Positions 1 to 8,383 of a DNA stretch of 64,000 nucleotides are shown piece by piece (the stretch's first letter is position 1; each line of letters begins with the position of its first letter). Origin of the DNA: Megamonas sp. UBA1796 (GTDB taxonomy: Bacteria; Bacillota; Negativicutes; Selenomonadales; Selenomonadaceae). The stretch is from positions 79,904 through 143,903 of the forward strand of contig DCFU01000044.1 of NCBI GenBank assembly GCA_002319795.1. The letters are read 5' to 3'. A model generated the notes under the pieces. It made no database searches. It saw only the letters and a program-made list of their open reading frames with translations, and was not told where the DNA came from. The position numbers were made by a program, and so were the translations under genes.

Positions 1-1349
1 AAGCATGCATAGCACATATCGTCAGCATTGACAGCCGGCACACTTTTTTTGAGTCCCTCCAATGAAAGGAAATGCAGAGAATCCGCACCAATAAACGCAC
101 GAATTTCCTCAACACTCTTGGTAGCCGCTATAAGATCCTTGCGCACGGATGTATCAATCCCGTAGTAGCAGGGATACCCTATCGGCGGCGAACTCACACA
201 CATGTGCACCTCTTTGGCTCCGGCATTCCGCAGCATACGAACGATTTTGCCGCTCGTCGTGCCGCGTACGATGGAATCATCCACCATGACGACGGACTTT
301 CCTTCGACAGCGGAGCGAATGGCATTGAGTTTAAGTTTTACTGCCGTATCGCGTTTTTTCTGCGTTGGCTGTATAAAGGTCCGTCCGATGTAACGGTTCT
401 TGATGAGCCCTTCGGTGAAAGGTATCCCCGACTCGAATGCATAGCCCGTAGCAGCCGCAGTACCCGAATCCGGAACCGAAATGACTATATCAGCCTGGCG
501 GCCGCTCTCACGCGCCAGCATACGGCCCATCATAAAACGCGCATCATGCACGCTCTGCCCGTCAATCACAGAATCCGGACGAGCAAAATAGATATACTCA
601 AAAATACAGGAGGCCCGCTTTTCATCTACAGCAAACCTATAGGATTGAAAACCATCTGCGCTGATGACAACCATTTCACCCGGTTCGACATCGCGTACAA
701 ATTCTGCCCCCACGACATCCAGGCCACAGCTCTCCGAAGACAATATCCATGTATCATCCAGCCTGCCAATACAGAGCGGGCGGAACCCCTGCGGATCCCG
801 TACACCGATCAGCTTTTCCTCCGTCATGATGGTGAGGCAGTATGCCCCTTTGATCTGGCGCAGGCTTTCGATGATTTTCTCCTCAATGGAGGTTTTGCGC
901 GAACGCGCAATAAGATTCACAAACACCTCGGAATCAATCGAGGTCTGGAAAATCGTCCCTTCCTGCTCAAGGCGATGGCGTATTTCCGCAGCATTCGTAA
1001 GATTGCCGTTATGCGCCAGGCTCATCTTACCGCCTGCATAATTCACAATGAGCGGCTGCGTATTCGCAAGCAGACTGGAACCTGTAGTCGAATAGCGGAC
1101 ATGGCCAATCGCGATGCACTGATTGTCCATGTGCGGTACCTGATGGCGGAATACCTCATTAACGAGGCCCATCCCGCGCGTCACATCCATCCACGCCCCA
1201 TCCGTAATGGCGATGCCGGCACTCTCCTGTCCCCTGTGCTGCAAGGCATAGAGACCAAGATAGGTCATTTCCGATACATCGTCTTCATGCGAATAAACGC
1301 CGTAGACGCCGCATTCTTCCTTCCATTTGTTTGCTTCGATTTCTATCAT
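1..1349 (-). CDS. purF: Amidophosphoribosyltransferase (PurF), partial at window edge
   Basis: Catalyses the first committed step of purine synthesis, transferring glutamine amide nitrogen to PRPP to give phosphoribosylamine in the cytosol. Reading from the ATG at 1349, about 449 codons are visible before the window ends. Cys13 in ECGVYGV is the N-terminal glutamine amidotransferase nucleophile; a short propeptide before it would be removed, as in Bacillus PurF. QHRGQESAG follows. The PRPP loop VDDSIVRGTT lies near residue 355, and the CYACF sequence at the edge resembles the Cys-containing end of Fe-S-bearing Bacillus-type PurF. Only the last few residues are missing. The start codon lies directly beside the purC stop, so the two are translationally adjacent in a purE-purC-purF operon. 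Confidence 0.95.
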   Translation of the reverse strand, partial: MIEIEANKWKEECGVYGVYSHEDDVSEMTYLGLYALQHRGQESAGIAITDGAWMDVTRGMGLVNEVFRHQVPHMDNQCIAIGHVRYSTTGSSLLANTQPLIVNYAGGKMSLAHNGNLTNAAEIRHRLEQEGTIFQTSIDSEVFVNLIARSRKTSIEEKIIESLRQIKGAYCLTIMTEEKLIGVRDPQGFRPLCIGRLDDTWILSSESCGLDVVGAEFVRDVEPGEMVVISADGFQSYRFAVDEKRASCIFEYIYFARPDSVIDGQSVHDARFMMGRMLARESGRQADIVISVPDSGTAAATGYAFESGIPFTEGLIKNRYIGRTFIQPTQKKRDTAVKLKLNAIRSAVEGKSVVMVDDSIVRGTTSGKIVRMLRNAGAKEVHMCVSSPPIGYPCYYGIDTSVRKDLIAATKSVEEIRAFIGADSLHFLSLEGLKKSVPAVNADDMCYAC

Positions 1350-2063
1350 TTATCTTACTTCTCCCGTCAGGCGACGCAGGATCTCCTTATAAGCATCCTC
1401 GACGTTGCCCAGATCCCTGCGGAATCTGTCCTTATCAAGCTTCTCATGCGTCATGCTGTCCCAGAAGCGGCAGTTGTCCGGAGAGATTTCGTCACCAAGA
1501 ATGACCTCGCCATTTTTGTCACGGCCAAATTCCAGCTTGAAATCAATGAGATCAATATTCTTCGTTGCAAGATATTTGGTGAGGATATCATTTATCTTCA
1601 GCCCCAGAGTTTCAATCTGATTGATTTCATCCTGTGTAGCAAGTTTCAGGGCTTTGATATGATAATGGTTGATCATTGGATCGCCAAGCTCATCACTCTT
1701 ATAGTAAAGCTCAACAATCGGCACCGACATCTTCGTTCCCTCTTCAACCCCAAGACGCTTTGCCAGACTGCCCGCAGCAACATTGCGCAGAACAACCTCC
1801 AGCGGAATGATATCGAGCTTTTTAACAAGCATCTCACGATCGCTCGGCATGCTGATATAATGATGTTTTATGCCTTTCTTAGCGAGCATATCAAAAAAGA
1901 ATGCCGTAATTTTATTGTTCATGATGCCCTTTTCCATAATCGTGCCTTTTTTGGCGCCATTACCAGCCGTAGCATCATCCTTGTAATAAACGAGAAGCTC
2001 ATCCGGCTTATCCGTCGTATACATAATTTTTGCTTTGCCTTCATACAGTGCTTTCTTTTCCAT
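1350..2063 (-). CDS. purC: SAICAR synthetase (PurC)
   Basis: Phosphoribosylaminoimidazole-succinocarboxamide synthase joins CAIR and aspartate using ATP in purine synthesis. The 237-residue product has the usual bacterial length. It opens with MEKKALYEGKAK, carries the conserved LEVVLRNVAAGS stretch near residue 80 and DFKLEFG near residue 175. I chose the ATG at 2063 rather than the upstream ATG at 2075, because a GGAGATG Shine-Dalgarno sits about nine bases before 2063 but directly abuts 2075. It lies between purE and purF in one operon. Confidence 0.95.
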   Translation of the reverse strand: MEKKALYEGKAKIMYTTDKPDELLVYYKDDATAGNGAKKGTIMEKGIMNNKITAFFFDMLAKKGIKHHYISMPSDREMLVKKLDIIPLEVVLRNVAAGSLAKRLGVEEGTKMSVPIVELYYKSDELGDPMINHYHIKALKLATQDEINQIETLGLKINDILTKYLATKNIDLIDFKLEFGRDKNGEVILGDEISPDNCRFWDSMTHEKLDKDRFRRDLGNVEDAYKEILRRLTGEVR

Positions 2064-2116
2064 GTTGTCAAACATCTCCCAATTTTTATTTCATATTTAA
2101 AGAAGCAGCCTTGATG

Positions 2117-2602
2117 TCACAGTTGCGCTGCGACATGGGCTGCTTTCTTCTCCACATCCTGAACCATTTTGGCGCGATAATCCGCCAGTTTCTCCTGCAG
2201 GGCCTTATCCGACACCGCAAAAATCTGCACAGCAAAAATAGCCGCATTCTTGGCACCATTGATTGCCATAGTGGCAACCGGAATTCCCGATGGCATTTGA
2301 ACCGTGCTTAAAAGCGCATCCATGCCGTTAAGCGGCGTGGCGTTGATAGGCACACCAATAACAGGCAAAGTCGTATAGCTTGCAATGACACCACCCAGAT
2401 GTGCTGCCGCACCAGCCGCGGAAATGAACACACCAATGCCCCGTTCTGGCGCAGAAGTAACAAAATCGCGCACCTTTGCCGGTGTGCGATGCGCAGAGGC
2501 AACCACAACTTCTGACTCAATGCCGAACTGCCTCAAAAGCTCGACTGCCGGCTTCAGAATCGGCCAGTCGGAATCGCTTCCCATAACTATGGCCACTTTC
2601 AT
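2117..2602 (-). CDS. purE: N5-CAIR mutase, class I PurE
   Basis: Catalytic subunit of phosphoribosylaminoimidazole carboxylase; class I enzymes rearrange N5-CAIR to CAIR. The 161-residue product has the GSDSDWP loop at residues 8-14 and SAHRTP at 36-41, both part of the active site, and ends with an Ala/Lys-rich helix. The ATG at 2602 is preceded by GGGAG at a workable distance; an upstream in-frame TTG overlaps that ribosome site and is unlikely. It is first gene of the purE-purC-purF unit. No purK is visible within the window, so it would have to lie elsewhere. Confidence 0.94.
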   Translation of the reverse strand: MKVAIVMGSDSDWPILKPAVELLRQFGIESEVVVASAHRTPAKVRDFVTSAPERGIGVFISAAGAAAHLGGVIASYTTLPVIGVPINATPLNGMDALLSTVQMPSGIPVATMAINGAKNAAIFAVQIFAVSDKALQEKLADYRAKMVQDVEKKAAHVAAQL

Positions 2603-2645
2603 GGAAAAATCATCTCCCAATTCTTAATGATTAGTTTACCACTAC

Positions 2646-2675
2646 ATCATAACAGAAAGAACAAAAAGCTGTCAA
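2646..2675 (-). promoter_or_regulatory. Sigma-A promoter of purECF
   Basis: On the minus strand TTGACA (2670-2675) is followed after 18 bases by TATGAT (2646-2651). Predicted transcription starts near 2640, giving a leader of only about 40 bases before purE. That leaves no room for a purine riboswitch. Confidence 0.75.
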
Positions 2676-2721
2676 CGCAAAACGATGCTTTTTTCCACCA
2701 TTTACGCCAACAGCTTCTATA

Positions 2722-3786
2722 TTATTTTTTCAAAAGACGTACAATTTCAGCACCGATCTCATCCGTTTTTGCCTTACCGCCGAGATCAGGCGTAAGCACT
2801 CTTTTCTCAAGCAGCATATGTCCAATTGCCGAAAGGACGCTTTGTGCCCATTCCTTCTGCCCCCAGAATTCCAGCATCTGGCTCACGGACCAGATAGCCG
2901 CCAGTGGATTGGCCAGCCCCTGGCCCGCGATATCCGGTGCCGAACCATGGATTGGTTCAAACATAGAGGGGAACTTCTTTTCGGGATTGAGGTTCGCACC
3001 GGCCGCAAGCCCCATGCCGCCTGCAATAGCCGCGCCCAGATCTGTGAGGATATCGCCAAAAAGGTTGCTCGTCACGACAATCTGAAAACGCTGCGGATCT
3101 TTGACGAAAAACATGCTTGCCGCGTCAACAAGATAGGAATGCGTCACAACCTCCGGATATTCTGCACCAATTTCCTTGAATATCTCATCCCAGAACACCA
3201 TGGAATACGCCAGTGCATTGCCCTTGCTGATGCTCGTAAGCGTCTTGTGCTCACGTCTGGCCAGCTCATAAGCATAGCGGATCACCCGTTCCGTACCCTT
3301 GCGCGAAAAAACACCTGTCTGCAGTGCGACTTCCTGCGGTGTGCCCGGGTAAAGGCGCGCACCTACATTGGCATACTCACCTTCACTGTTCTCCCGCACT
3401 ACCAGCATATCGATATCCTCAGGCTTGATGTCTTTCAAGGGACAGGGTGCCCCCGCCAGAAGCTTTACGGGCCGCAGGTTGATATATTGATCAAAGCCGC
3501 GCCGAATCTTCAAAAGCAGCCCGCCCAGCGAAATATTGTCCGGCACTCCCGGATAGCCTACCGCACCAAGATAAATTGAATCAAATGCCGCAAGCTTTTG
3601 CAGGCCATCCTGCGGCATCATTTCCCCATGCTGCAGATAATATTGGCATCCCCAGGGGAACTCCGTAAACTCGACCGAAAAAGAACCATCTATTTCTGCG
3701 ACGCTTTTCAGTACCTTTATACCCTCTGCCAACACCTCCGGTCCTATACCATCACCGGCAATCACCGCTACCTTATAGTTTTCCAT
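2722..3786 (-). CDS. D-malate / tartrate dehydrogenase-type decarboxylating enzyme
   Basis: A 354-residue member of the isocitrate/isopropylmalate dehydrogenase family, NAD and divalent-metal dependent beta-decarboxylating dehydrogenases. It begins with VAVIAGDGIGPEV. Features such as WGCQYYLQHGEMMP near residue 45, FDQYINLRPVKL near residue 98 and VRENSEGEYANVG near residue 130 resemble DmlA/TtuC (D-malate, tartrate) more than LeuB or Icd. The metal and substrate region GDILTDLGAAIAGGMGLA lies near residue 245. A GGGGAAG ribosome site precedes the ATG. It stands alone between the pur operon and a DapF-like gene, so the substrate is inferred from family resemblance only; 3-isopropylmalate cannot be fully excluded, but no leu genes are nearby. 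Confidence 0.8.
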   Translation of the reverse strand: MENYKVAVIAGDGIGPEVLAEGIKVLKSVAEIDGSFSVEFTEFPWGCQYYLQHGEMMPQDGLQKLAAFDSIYLGAVGYPGVPDNISLGGLLLKIRRGFDQYINLRPVKLLAGAPCPLKDIKPEDIDMLVVRENSEGEYANVGARLYPGTPQEVALQTGVFSRKGTERVIRYAYELARREHKTLTSISKGNALAYSMVFWDEIFKEIGAEYPEVVTHSYLVDAASMFFVKDPQRFQIVVTSNLFGDILTDLGAAIAGGMGLAAGANLNPEKKFPSMFEPIHGSAPDIAGQGLANPLAAIWSVSQMLEFWGQKEWAQSVLSAIGHMLLEKRVLTPDLGGKAKTDEIGAEIVRLLKK

Positions 3787-3825
3787 ACCATCTTCCCCTT
3801 CTCTGTTAATAGTATAAAACTTCGC

Positions 3826-3858
3826 TAAAAAAAAAGAATTCCCTTGTACGGGGAATCC
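3826..3858 (-). terminator. Rho-independent terminator after the DapF-like gene
   Basis: Minus-strand hairpin with arms at 38-43 and 51-56 of the 3800s (ATTCCC / GGGAAT, seven-base loop) followed by a run of about nine T. It separates the DapF-like gene from the dehydrogenase downstream. Confidence 0.75.
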
Positions 3859-3902
3859 TTATTTCAACATTTTCAATTTTTTCAGGTAAGGCTCCCGGCG
3901 TT

Positions 3903-4319
3903 TCAACAGGCCAGCGATTCCACCTGCCTGTCAAGGCTTTCCATGCGGCGGCAGAATGCATCGGTAACATGTGCCTCAAACGAATCCACCTTGCCCGCAA
4001 GTTCCTGCAGACGGCTATATGCCTGACTGCCCCGTGCTTTCAATATCGCCTTTGCACAGGCCGCACGTCCGTCCGTATGCACCGCGTACGCAGCAATAAG
4101 GATATCTTCGACAGTAACTGCGGTCTCCTGTCCATGCATAGTAAAAGCACGCAGAGACGGCTTACCCTCCGTATCCATTATAAGAACACGATCCGCACCG
4201 ACACCCAGTCTCCGGTTTGCGAGCAGTTCTATCCCTGCCATTCCCGGCACATATCCGGCTTTTGTATCGCACACCATATATTCAACGTCCTGAAACGTAA
4301 AATTCCTGACTATCAACAT
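3903..4319 (-). CDS. Half-length diaminopimelate epimerase-like protein, catalytic Cys absent
   Basis: A 138-residue protein whose first 85 residues follow the N-terminal half of DapF. RRLGVGADRVLIM corresponds to the DapF G(I/V)G(A/S)DG segment, and LRAFTMHGQET to MRIFNxDGSE. Where DapF has the catalytic CGNG, this protein reads TVED, so the Cys is lost. The C-terminal 50 residues look helical and do not match the second DapF domain, which carries the other catalytic Cys. A good Shine-Dalgarno (GGAGG, nine bases before the ATG) and its own terminator suggest a genuine expressed gene rather than decay. Function is unknown; epimerase activity is not expected. It is transcribed divergently from an AraC regulator. 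Confidence 0.6.
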   Translation of the reverse strand: MLIVRNFTFQDVEYMVCDTKAGYVPGMAGIELLANRRLGVGADRVLIMDTEGKPSLRAFTMHGQETAVTVEDILIAAYAVHTDGRAACAKAILKARGSQAYSRLQELAGKVDSFEAHVTDAFCRRMESLDRQVESLAC

Positions 4320-4452
4320 AACGCATCGCCTCCGTTTTTCATTGCCTTTAGTATAACAAGCATAAGATACAAAGAAAAGGGAGAAAATGCTTTTTACCTT
4401 GCAAAAAATGCTCTATAATAGAATTATATCTGAGGAATTATGGAGGCTGAAT

Positions 4453-5295
4453 ATGATCGAATACGAAAAGAAAGGGTATCTTGTGCAGGACTTCAAGGTT
4501 TTCCGTCTAAAAGATACCGCATTATCCCCGATTCCCTTTCATTATCATGAATTCCACAAAATCATTCTTTTTTTAAGCGGCAAAGCCAACTATATTATTG
4601 AAGGCAAAAATTATCCGTTAGTACCCCGCGATATCCTGTTTATAAGTGCCGGCGAAATCCATCGGCCAGTACCAGATCCAAAAGTTCCTTACGAACGCAT
4701 CGTAATCTATACGGCACCCGGTTTCCTGCAGCGTTACGCGCGCGGCAGCGAGAATCTTGCCGCCTGTTTCCATTTTGCGCGTGAGCATTCAAGCGTTATG
4801 CACCTGGCCCCGGGCAAGAGCCATGACCTGCTTTATCATATGAAGAAACTGGAAGCCACCACGCGCCAGCAGGATTTCGCCAACGAACTCTACACGGAAA
4901 TCCTTTTTGTCGAATTCATGATACTGCTGAACCGTTCTCTGCTCGACCATGAGCTGGAAGAATTCCATACCGCTGCCTACGATAAAAAAATTCTTCCCCT
5001 TCTGAAATACATCAATGAGCATCTGTTTGATGAGCTTACGGTCGACAAACTGGCTGGAGAATTTTATATGAGCAAGTTCCACATGATGCGCAAATTCAAA
5101 GCCGAAACAGGCTACAGCCTGCATCAATACATCACGAACAAACGCTTGCTGCAGGCTCGTTCCATGCTCACGGGCGGTATACCGCTTACCAAGCTCTGCT
5201 TTGACTGCGGATTCCGCGATTATTCCACCTTTTCACGTGCCTTCAAAGAGCTGTTTCACCAGACACCAAAGGATTATCGGCAGCAGAACCGCTGA
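4453..5295 (+). CDS. AraC-family transcriptional regulator with N-terminal cupin
   Basis: A 280-residue one-component regulator. Residues 15-110 form an AraC-type cupin effector domain, with PIPFHYHEFHKIILFLSG and DILFISAGEIHRP. Residues 180-280 hold the paired helix-turn-helix DNA-binding domain, including LAGEFYMSKFHMMRKFK and CFDCGFRDYSTFSRAFK. The ATG at 4453 has TGGAGG six bases upstream; an upstream in-frame ATG at 4387 has none. A TATAAT at about 4422-4427 could serve as its -10. The gene is divergent from the DapF-like gene and its last 53 bases overlap the metal ATPase end on the other strand, so its target could be either neighbour. Effector unknown. Confidence 0.88.
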   Translation: MIEYEKKGYLVQDFKVFRLKDTALSPIPFHYHEFHKIILFLSGKANYIIEGKNYPLVPRDILFISAGEIHRPVPDPKVPYERIVIYTAPGFLQRYARGSENLAACFHFAREHSSVMHLAPGKSHDLLYHMKKLEATTRQQDFANELYTEILFVEFMILLNRSLLDHELEEFHTAAYDKKILPLLKYINEHLFDELTVDKLAGEFYMSKFHMMRKFKAETGYSLHQYITNKRLLQARSMLTGGIPLTKLCFDCGFRDYSTFSRAFKELFHQTPKDYRQQNR

Positions 5296-7141
5296 CTGTA
5301 CTTATACGCATAGCACGCATAGCATTGAGTACTGCTAAAAAAGCCACACCCACATCGGCGAAAACCGCTGCCCAAAGGGAAGCATAGCCCAGAGCGCCCA
5401 AAAGCATAATCATGACCTTAATACCGATAGCAAATACAATATTTTCCCGTGCTATGCACATCGTCTGGCGCGCAATGCGTATTGCAACAGCAATCTTTGC
5501 CGGCTCGTCCGTCATGAGTACTACATCCGCTGCCTCGATTGCCGCATCCGATCCCAGTCCTCCCATAGCGATGCCAACGTCTGCCCGCATGAGTACAGGT
5601 GCATCATTAATGCCATCGCCGACAAAGGCCAGCATGCCTTTTGCACTTTTCTCCTGCAAAAGCCGCTCTACATGTTCCACCTTATCTGCCGGCAACAGCT
5701 CTGTATAAACTTCGTTAATAGCAAGCGCACGAGCTGCAGCCCTGCCAGCTGCATCCGAATCTCCTGTGAGCATGACCGTCTTTTTGATACCGCATTCCTG
5801 CAGGGAACGGATAGCCAGCACCGCATCTTTCTTGAGCTCATCCCGGATGACAACGGCACCGGCATATTGCCCATCTGCCGCCACATAAACGACCGTTCCC
5901 TTTTCCTGCAAGGCCTCAAAGGTTATTTTGCCGTTCTGCATGAGCCGGCTATTTCCCGCCAGGATTTTTTTCCCATCCACAACCGCACATACACCATTTC
6001 CGGCAAGCTCTTCGGCATCCTTTACACTCTCCATATCCAGTGCATCGCCATAAGCCTTACGAATGGATTCTGCGATAGGATGATTTGAATATGCTTCCGC
6101 ATGTGCCGCAAGCCGTAAAATTTCCCGCTCTGCCATCCCAACCGCATGAATGCTGCGAACGGCAAATTCGCCTTGCGTAAGCGTACCGGTCTTATCAAAA
6201 ACAACAACCTCGGTTTTGGACAGTGCCTCCAGATAATTGCTGCCCTTTACCAGTATTCCCTGCCGGGAAGCCCCGCCAATCCCGCTGAAAAAGCTTAACG
6301 GAACGGAGAGAACCAACGCACAGGGGCAGGAAATGACGAGGAATGTAAGTGCCCGATAAAACCAGGTAGCAAAAGGCTGCCCCATGAAAACAGGCGGCAG
6401 TACCGCCAACAGGACGGCTCCCGCAACGACAAGCGGAGTATAGTACCGGGCAAAGCGTGTAATAAAGTTTTCTATATGGGCTTTTTTCTGTTGGGATTGT
6501 TCAACCAGGGCGAGAATCTTTTCAACCGTCGAATCGGCAAATACTCTGGTAGTTGCAACCGTAAGCATACCGGTTTTATTGATGCATCCGCTCAGAACCT
6601 CAGCACCGACCCTCACCTCGCGCGGAACGGATTCTCCGGTAAGCGCGGAGGTATCGAGCAGAGAATGGCCCTGCAGGACTTTGCCATCCAGTGGGACGCG
6701 TTCTCCTGATTTCACCACTATGGTGTCCCCTATCTGCACTTCCGCCGGAGATATCTGCACCAGAGCACCATCGCGCTCCACATTCGCATAATCCGGACGA
6801 ATATCCATGAGACTGGTGATGGAACGGCGGGATTTTCCTACCGCATAGCCTTCGAACCATTCACCAATACGAAAAAACAGCATAACCGCCACACCTTCTG
6901 AGTAAGCCCCCAAGGCAAAAGCTCCCACGGTAGCCAGCGTCATGAGGAAACACTCATCCAACGCCCTGCCGTGCAGCAAGTTCTTCAACGCTTCCCAGAC
7001 AATATCCCAGCCAACCAACACATAACAAAACAGAAATATACCGAAAGCTGCCGTACTCTCCTCCGGCACAAGAAATCCGCATGCAAATACCAGCAGGCCT
7101 GCCGCAATACGCTGAAGCCCCTTCTTTTGTTCCTTTGACAT
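5243..7141 (-). CDS. Heavy-metal translocating P1B-type ATPase (CadA/ZntA-like)
   Basis: A 632-residue membrane pump that couples ATP hydrolysis to metal export, most likely Zn/Cd/Pb by resemblance to CadA. It lacks the N-terminal HMA metal-binding domain, starting directly with hydrophobic segments. The actuator loop ALTGES is near 166-171, the metal-binding CPC at 272-274 in a membrane helix, the phosphorylated Asp in DKTGT at 316-320, the P1B-specific HP at 353-354, and GDGINDAP near residue 550. A Cys in LDECF (about residue 64) also fits Cd/Zn pumps. The gene is monocistronic, has a strong promoter and putative operator, and overlaps the convergent AraC gene by 53 bases. Confidence 0.92.
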   Translation of the reverse strand: MSKEQKKGLQRIAAGLLVFACGFLVPEESTAAFGIFLFCYVLVGWDIVWEALKNLLHGRALDECFLMTLATVGAFALGAYSEGVAVMLFFRIGEWFEGYAVGKSRRSITSLMDIRPDYANVERDGALVQISPAEVQIGDTIVVKSGERVPLDGKVLQGHSLLDTSALTGESVPREVRVGAEVLSGCINKTGMLTVATTRVFADSTVEKILALVEQSQQKKAHIENFITRFARYYTPLVVAGAVLLAVLPPVFMGQPFATWFYRALTFLVISCPCALVLSVPLSFFSGIGGASRQGILVKGSNYLEALSKTEVVVFDKTGTLTQGEFAVRSIHAVGMAEREILRLAAHAEAYSNHPIAESIRKAYGDALDMESVKDAEELAGNGVCAVVDGKKILAGNSRLMQNGKITFEALQEKGTVVYVAADGQYAGAVVIRDELKKDAVLAIRSLQECGIKKTVMLTGDSDAAGRAAARALAINEVYTELLPADKVEHVERLLQEKSAKGMLAFVGDGINDAPVLMRADVGIAMGGLGSDAAIEAADVVLMTDEPAKIAVAIRIARQTMCIARENIVFAIGIKVMIMLLGALGYASLWAAVFADVGVAFLAVLNAMRAMRISTVSGSAADNPLVSGETAL

Positions 7142-7182
7142 AAGTCCCTGCCCTCTTTCTCTCCTTGTATTTACGTTTCATA

Positions 7183-7196
7183 TGAACGAATGCTCA
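7183..7196. promoter_or_regulatory. Putative ArsR/SmtB-type operator of the metal ATPase
   Basis: TGAACGAATGCTCA is an imperfect inverted repeat (TGAnC-N4-GnTCA) within ATATGAAC context, close to the operator type bound by SmtB/CzrA/CadC-like repressors. It sits just downstream of the -10 of the ATPase promoter, over the expected transcription start. No ArsR-family gene is in the window. Confidence 0.45.
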
Positions 7197-7209
7197 CTTG
7201 TTTATATAT

Positions 7210-7238
7210 AGTATAAACAAACCTTCTTAGGCTGTCAA
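7210..7238 (-). promoter_or_regulatory. Near-consensus sigma-A promoter of the metal ATPase
   Basis: TTGACA (7233-7238), a 17-base spacer and TATACT (7210-7215) on the minus strand. A strong promoter of this kind fits a gene kept off by a repressor. Confidence 0.8.
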
Positions 7239-7269
7239 GAAATTTTATATGCTTCATAAAAACATTTTA

Positions 7270-7299
7270 CAAAGCAAAAGGAGACTCGCATGAGTCTCC
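7270..7299 (-). terminator. Terminator downstream of pxpC1
   Basis: Minus-strand hairpin GGAGACT / AGTCTCC (7280-7299, six-base loop) followed by TTTTGCTTTG. It closes the pxpA-ycsG-ycsI-pxpB-pxpC unit before the ATPase promoter. Confidence 0.75.
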
Positions 7300-7375
7300 T
7301 TAAGGCCGAACATATTTTCTTTACACAGCATCTCTGATGTGCATGGCTGCAGAATTCTATTTGGATGCGGTACGA

Positions 7376-8383
7376 TTATCTTCCGGCCTCATCCTCCAGC
7401 TTTTGCCAGATGGATTTCGCCAGAGTCTCCATATATTTCTCCTGTTCCAAATAACGCAGTTCGGCTTCTCTTTGAGAAACCAGTGAAAAATGGATCTGCG
7501 TGTCGAAAACCATCTGTCCGACACGCGGCAAATCAGCCAGAATGACTTGGGCAATCTTGGGATAGCCGCCTGTCGTCTGCCGGTCTGCCAGCAGGAGGAT
7601 TGGATTGCCATCTGCCACCTGCACAGCCCCAAAGGCAATTGGTTCAGAAATCATCTCACGTGGTTCCCTGAGCGCGAGCCTGGCCCCCTCTAAACGGTAC
7701 CCCATGCGATCAGACTGCATCGTAACCAGAAAGCCTTCCGAAAAAAAATCCCGGCAGCTTTGTTCCGTGAACCAGTCATACTGCATCCCTTTCATCGCCC
7801 GTATGGAAGCCGATTCAAAAATAAATGCTGTATCTACAAACCACGGTACGGCAACGAACGGTTCTTCCGAAGCTCGCAATGCCATCCGCTGACGGATCAG
7901 CGCCATACTTTCACTGCATATTCCGGTATGGATCGTGTCACCTGCTTGAAGTGCCCTGCCTTCATATCCGCCAATCGCCGCACGCAGATAAGTGCTTTTG
8001 CTTCCCATGACAACCGGTACATCGAATCCCCCGGCCACTGCCAGATAGCCACGGCAGCCGCGACGATATCCCCCAAAGTGCAGGATACAATCCTTCATAA
8101 CAAATACCGGACGAAGCATAGGCACGGCTTTTCCCTTGATGGTTGGTGCAAGATCCGCCCCGGACAGCGCAAATATCGTTCCCGCTGCAAGCAAAAGCTC
8201 CGGACCCTGCAATGTCATCTCCATGGCAGCCTCTCCCGGTGCATTATCAACAAGCAGATTGGCAAGACGCAAAGAAAATGTATCCATCGCGCCGTTCACC
8301 AGCACGCCAAACTTCTGGTATCCCGTCCGGCCTAAATCCTGCAGACTCGTCAAAAGCCCGCTTTTTACTATGCGGATACTCAT
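7376..8383 (-). CDS. pxpC: 5-oxoprolinase subunit PxpC (KipA family), copy 1
   Basis: Biotin-dependent carboxyltransferase-fold subunit of the ATP-dependent 5-oxoprolinase PxpABC, which opens pyroglutamate to glutamate. The 335-residue product starts MSIRIVKSGLLTSLQDLGR, the family's typical opening, with GYQKFGVLVNGAMD following and SDRMGYRLEG near residue 220. Its ATG overlaps the stop of pxpB1 by four bases, indicating translational coupling. It is the last gene of a run matching the Bacillus subtilis ycsF-ycsG-ycsI-kipI-kipA order. In Bacillus the homologue was first described as the antagonist of the kinase inhibitor KipI; the enzymatic role is the better supported one here. Confidence 0.9.
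   Translation of the reverse strand: MSIRIVKSGLLTSLQDLGRTGYQKFGVLVNGAMDTFSLRLANLLVDNAPGEAAMEMTLQGPELLLAAGTIFALSGADLAPTIKGKAVPMLRPVFVMKDCILHFGGYRRGCRGYLAVAGGFDVPVVMGSKSTYLRAAIGGYEGRALQAGDTIHTGICSESMALIRQRMALRASEEPFVAVPWFVDTAFIFESASIRAMKGMQYDWFTEQSCRDFFSEGFLVTMQSDRMGYRLEGARLALREPREMISEPIAFGAVQVADGNPILLLADRQTTGGYPKIAQVILADLPRVGQMVFDTQIHFSLVSQREAELRYLEQEKYMETLAKSIWQKLEDEAGR

Noticed and set aside
72..2114. Plus-strand open frame of 680 codons
   Set aside because: It is the complement of purF and purC, whose products are unmistakable. It has no ribosome site and its translation has no recognisable motif.
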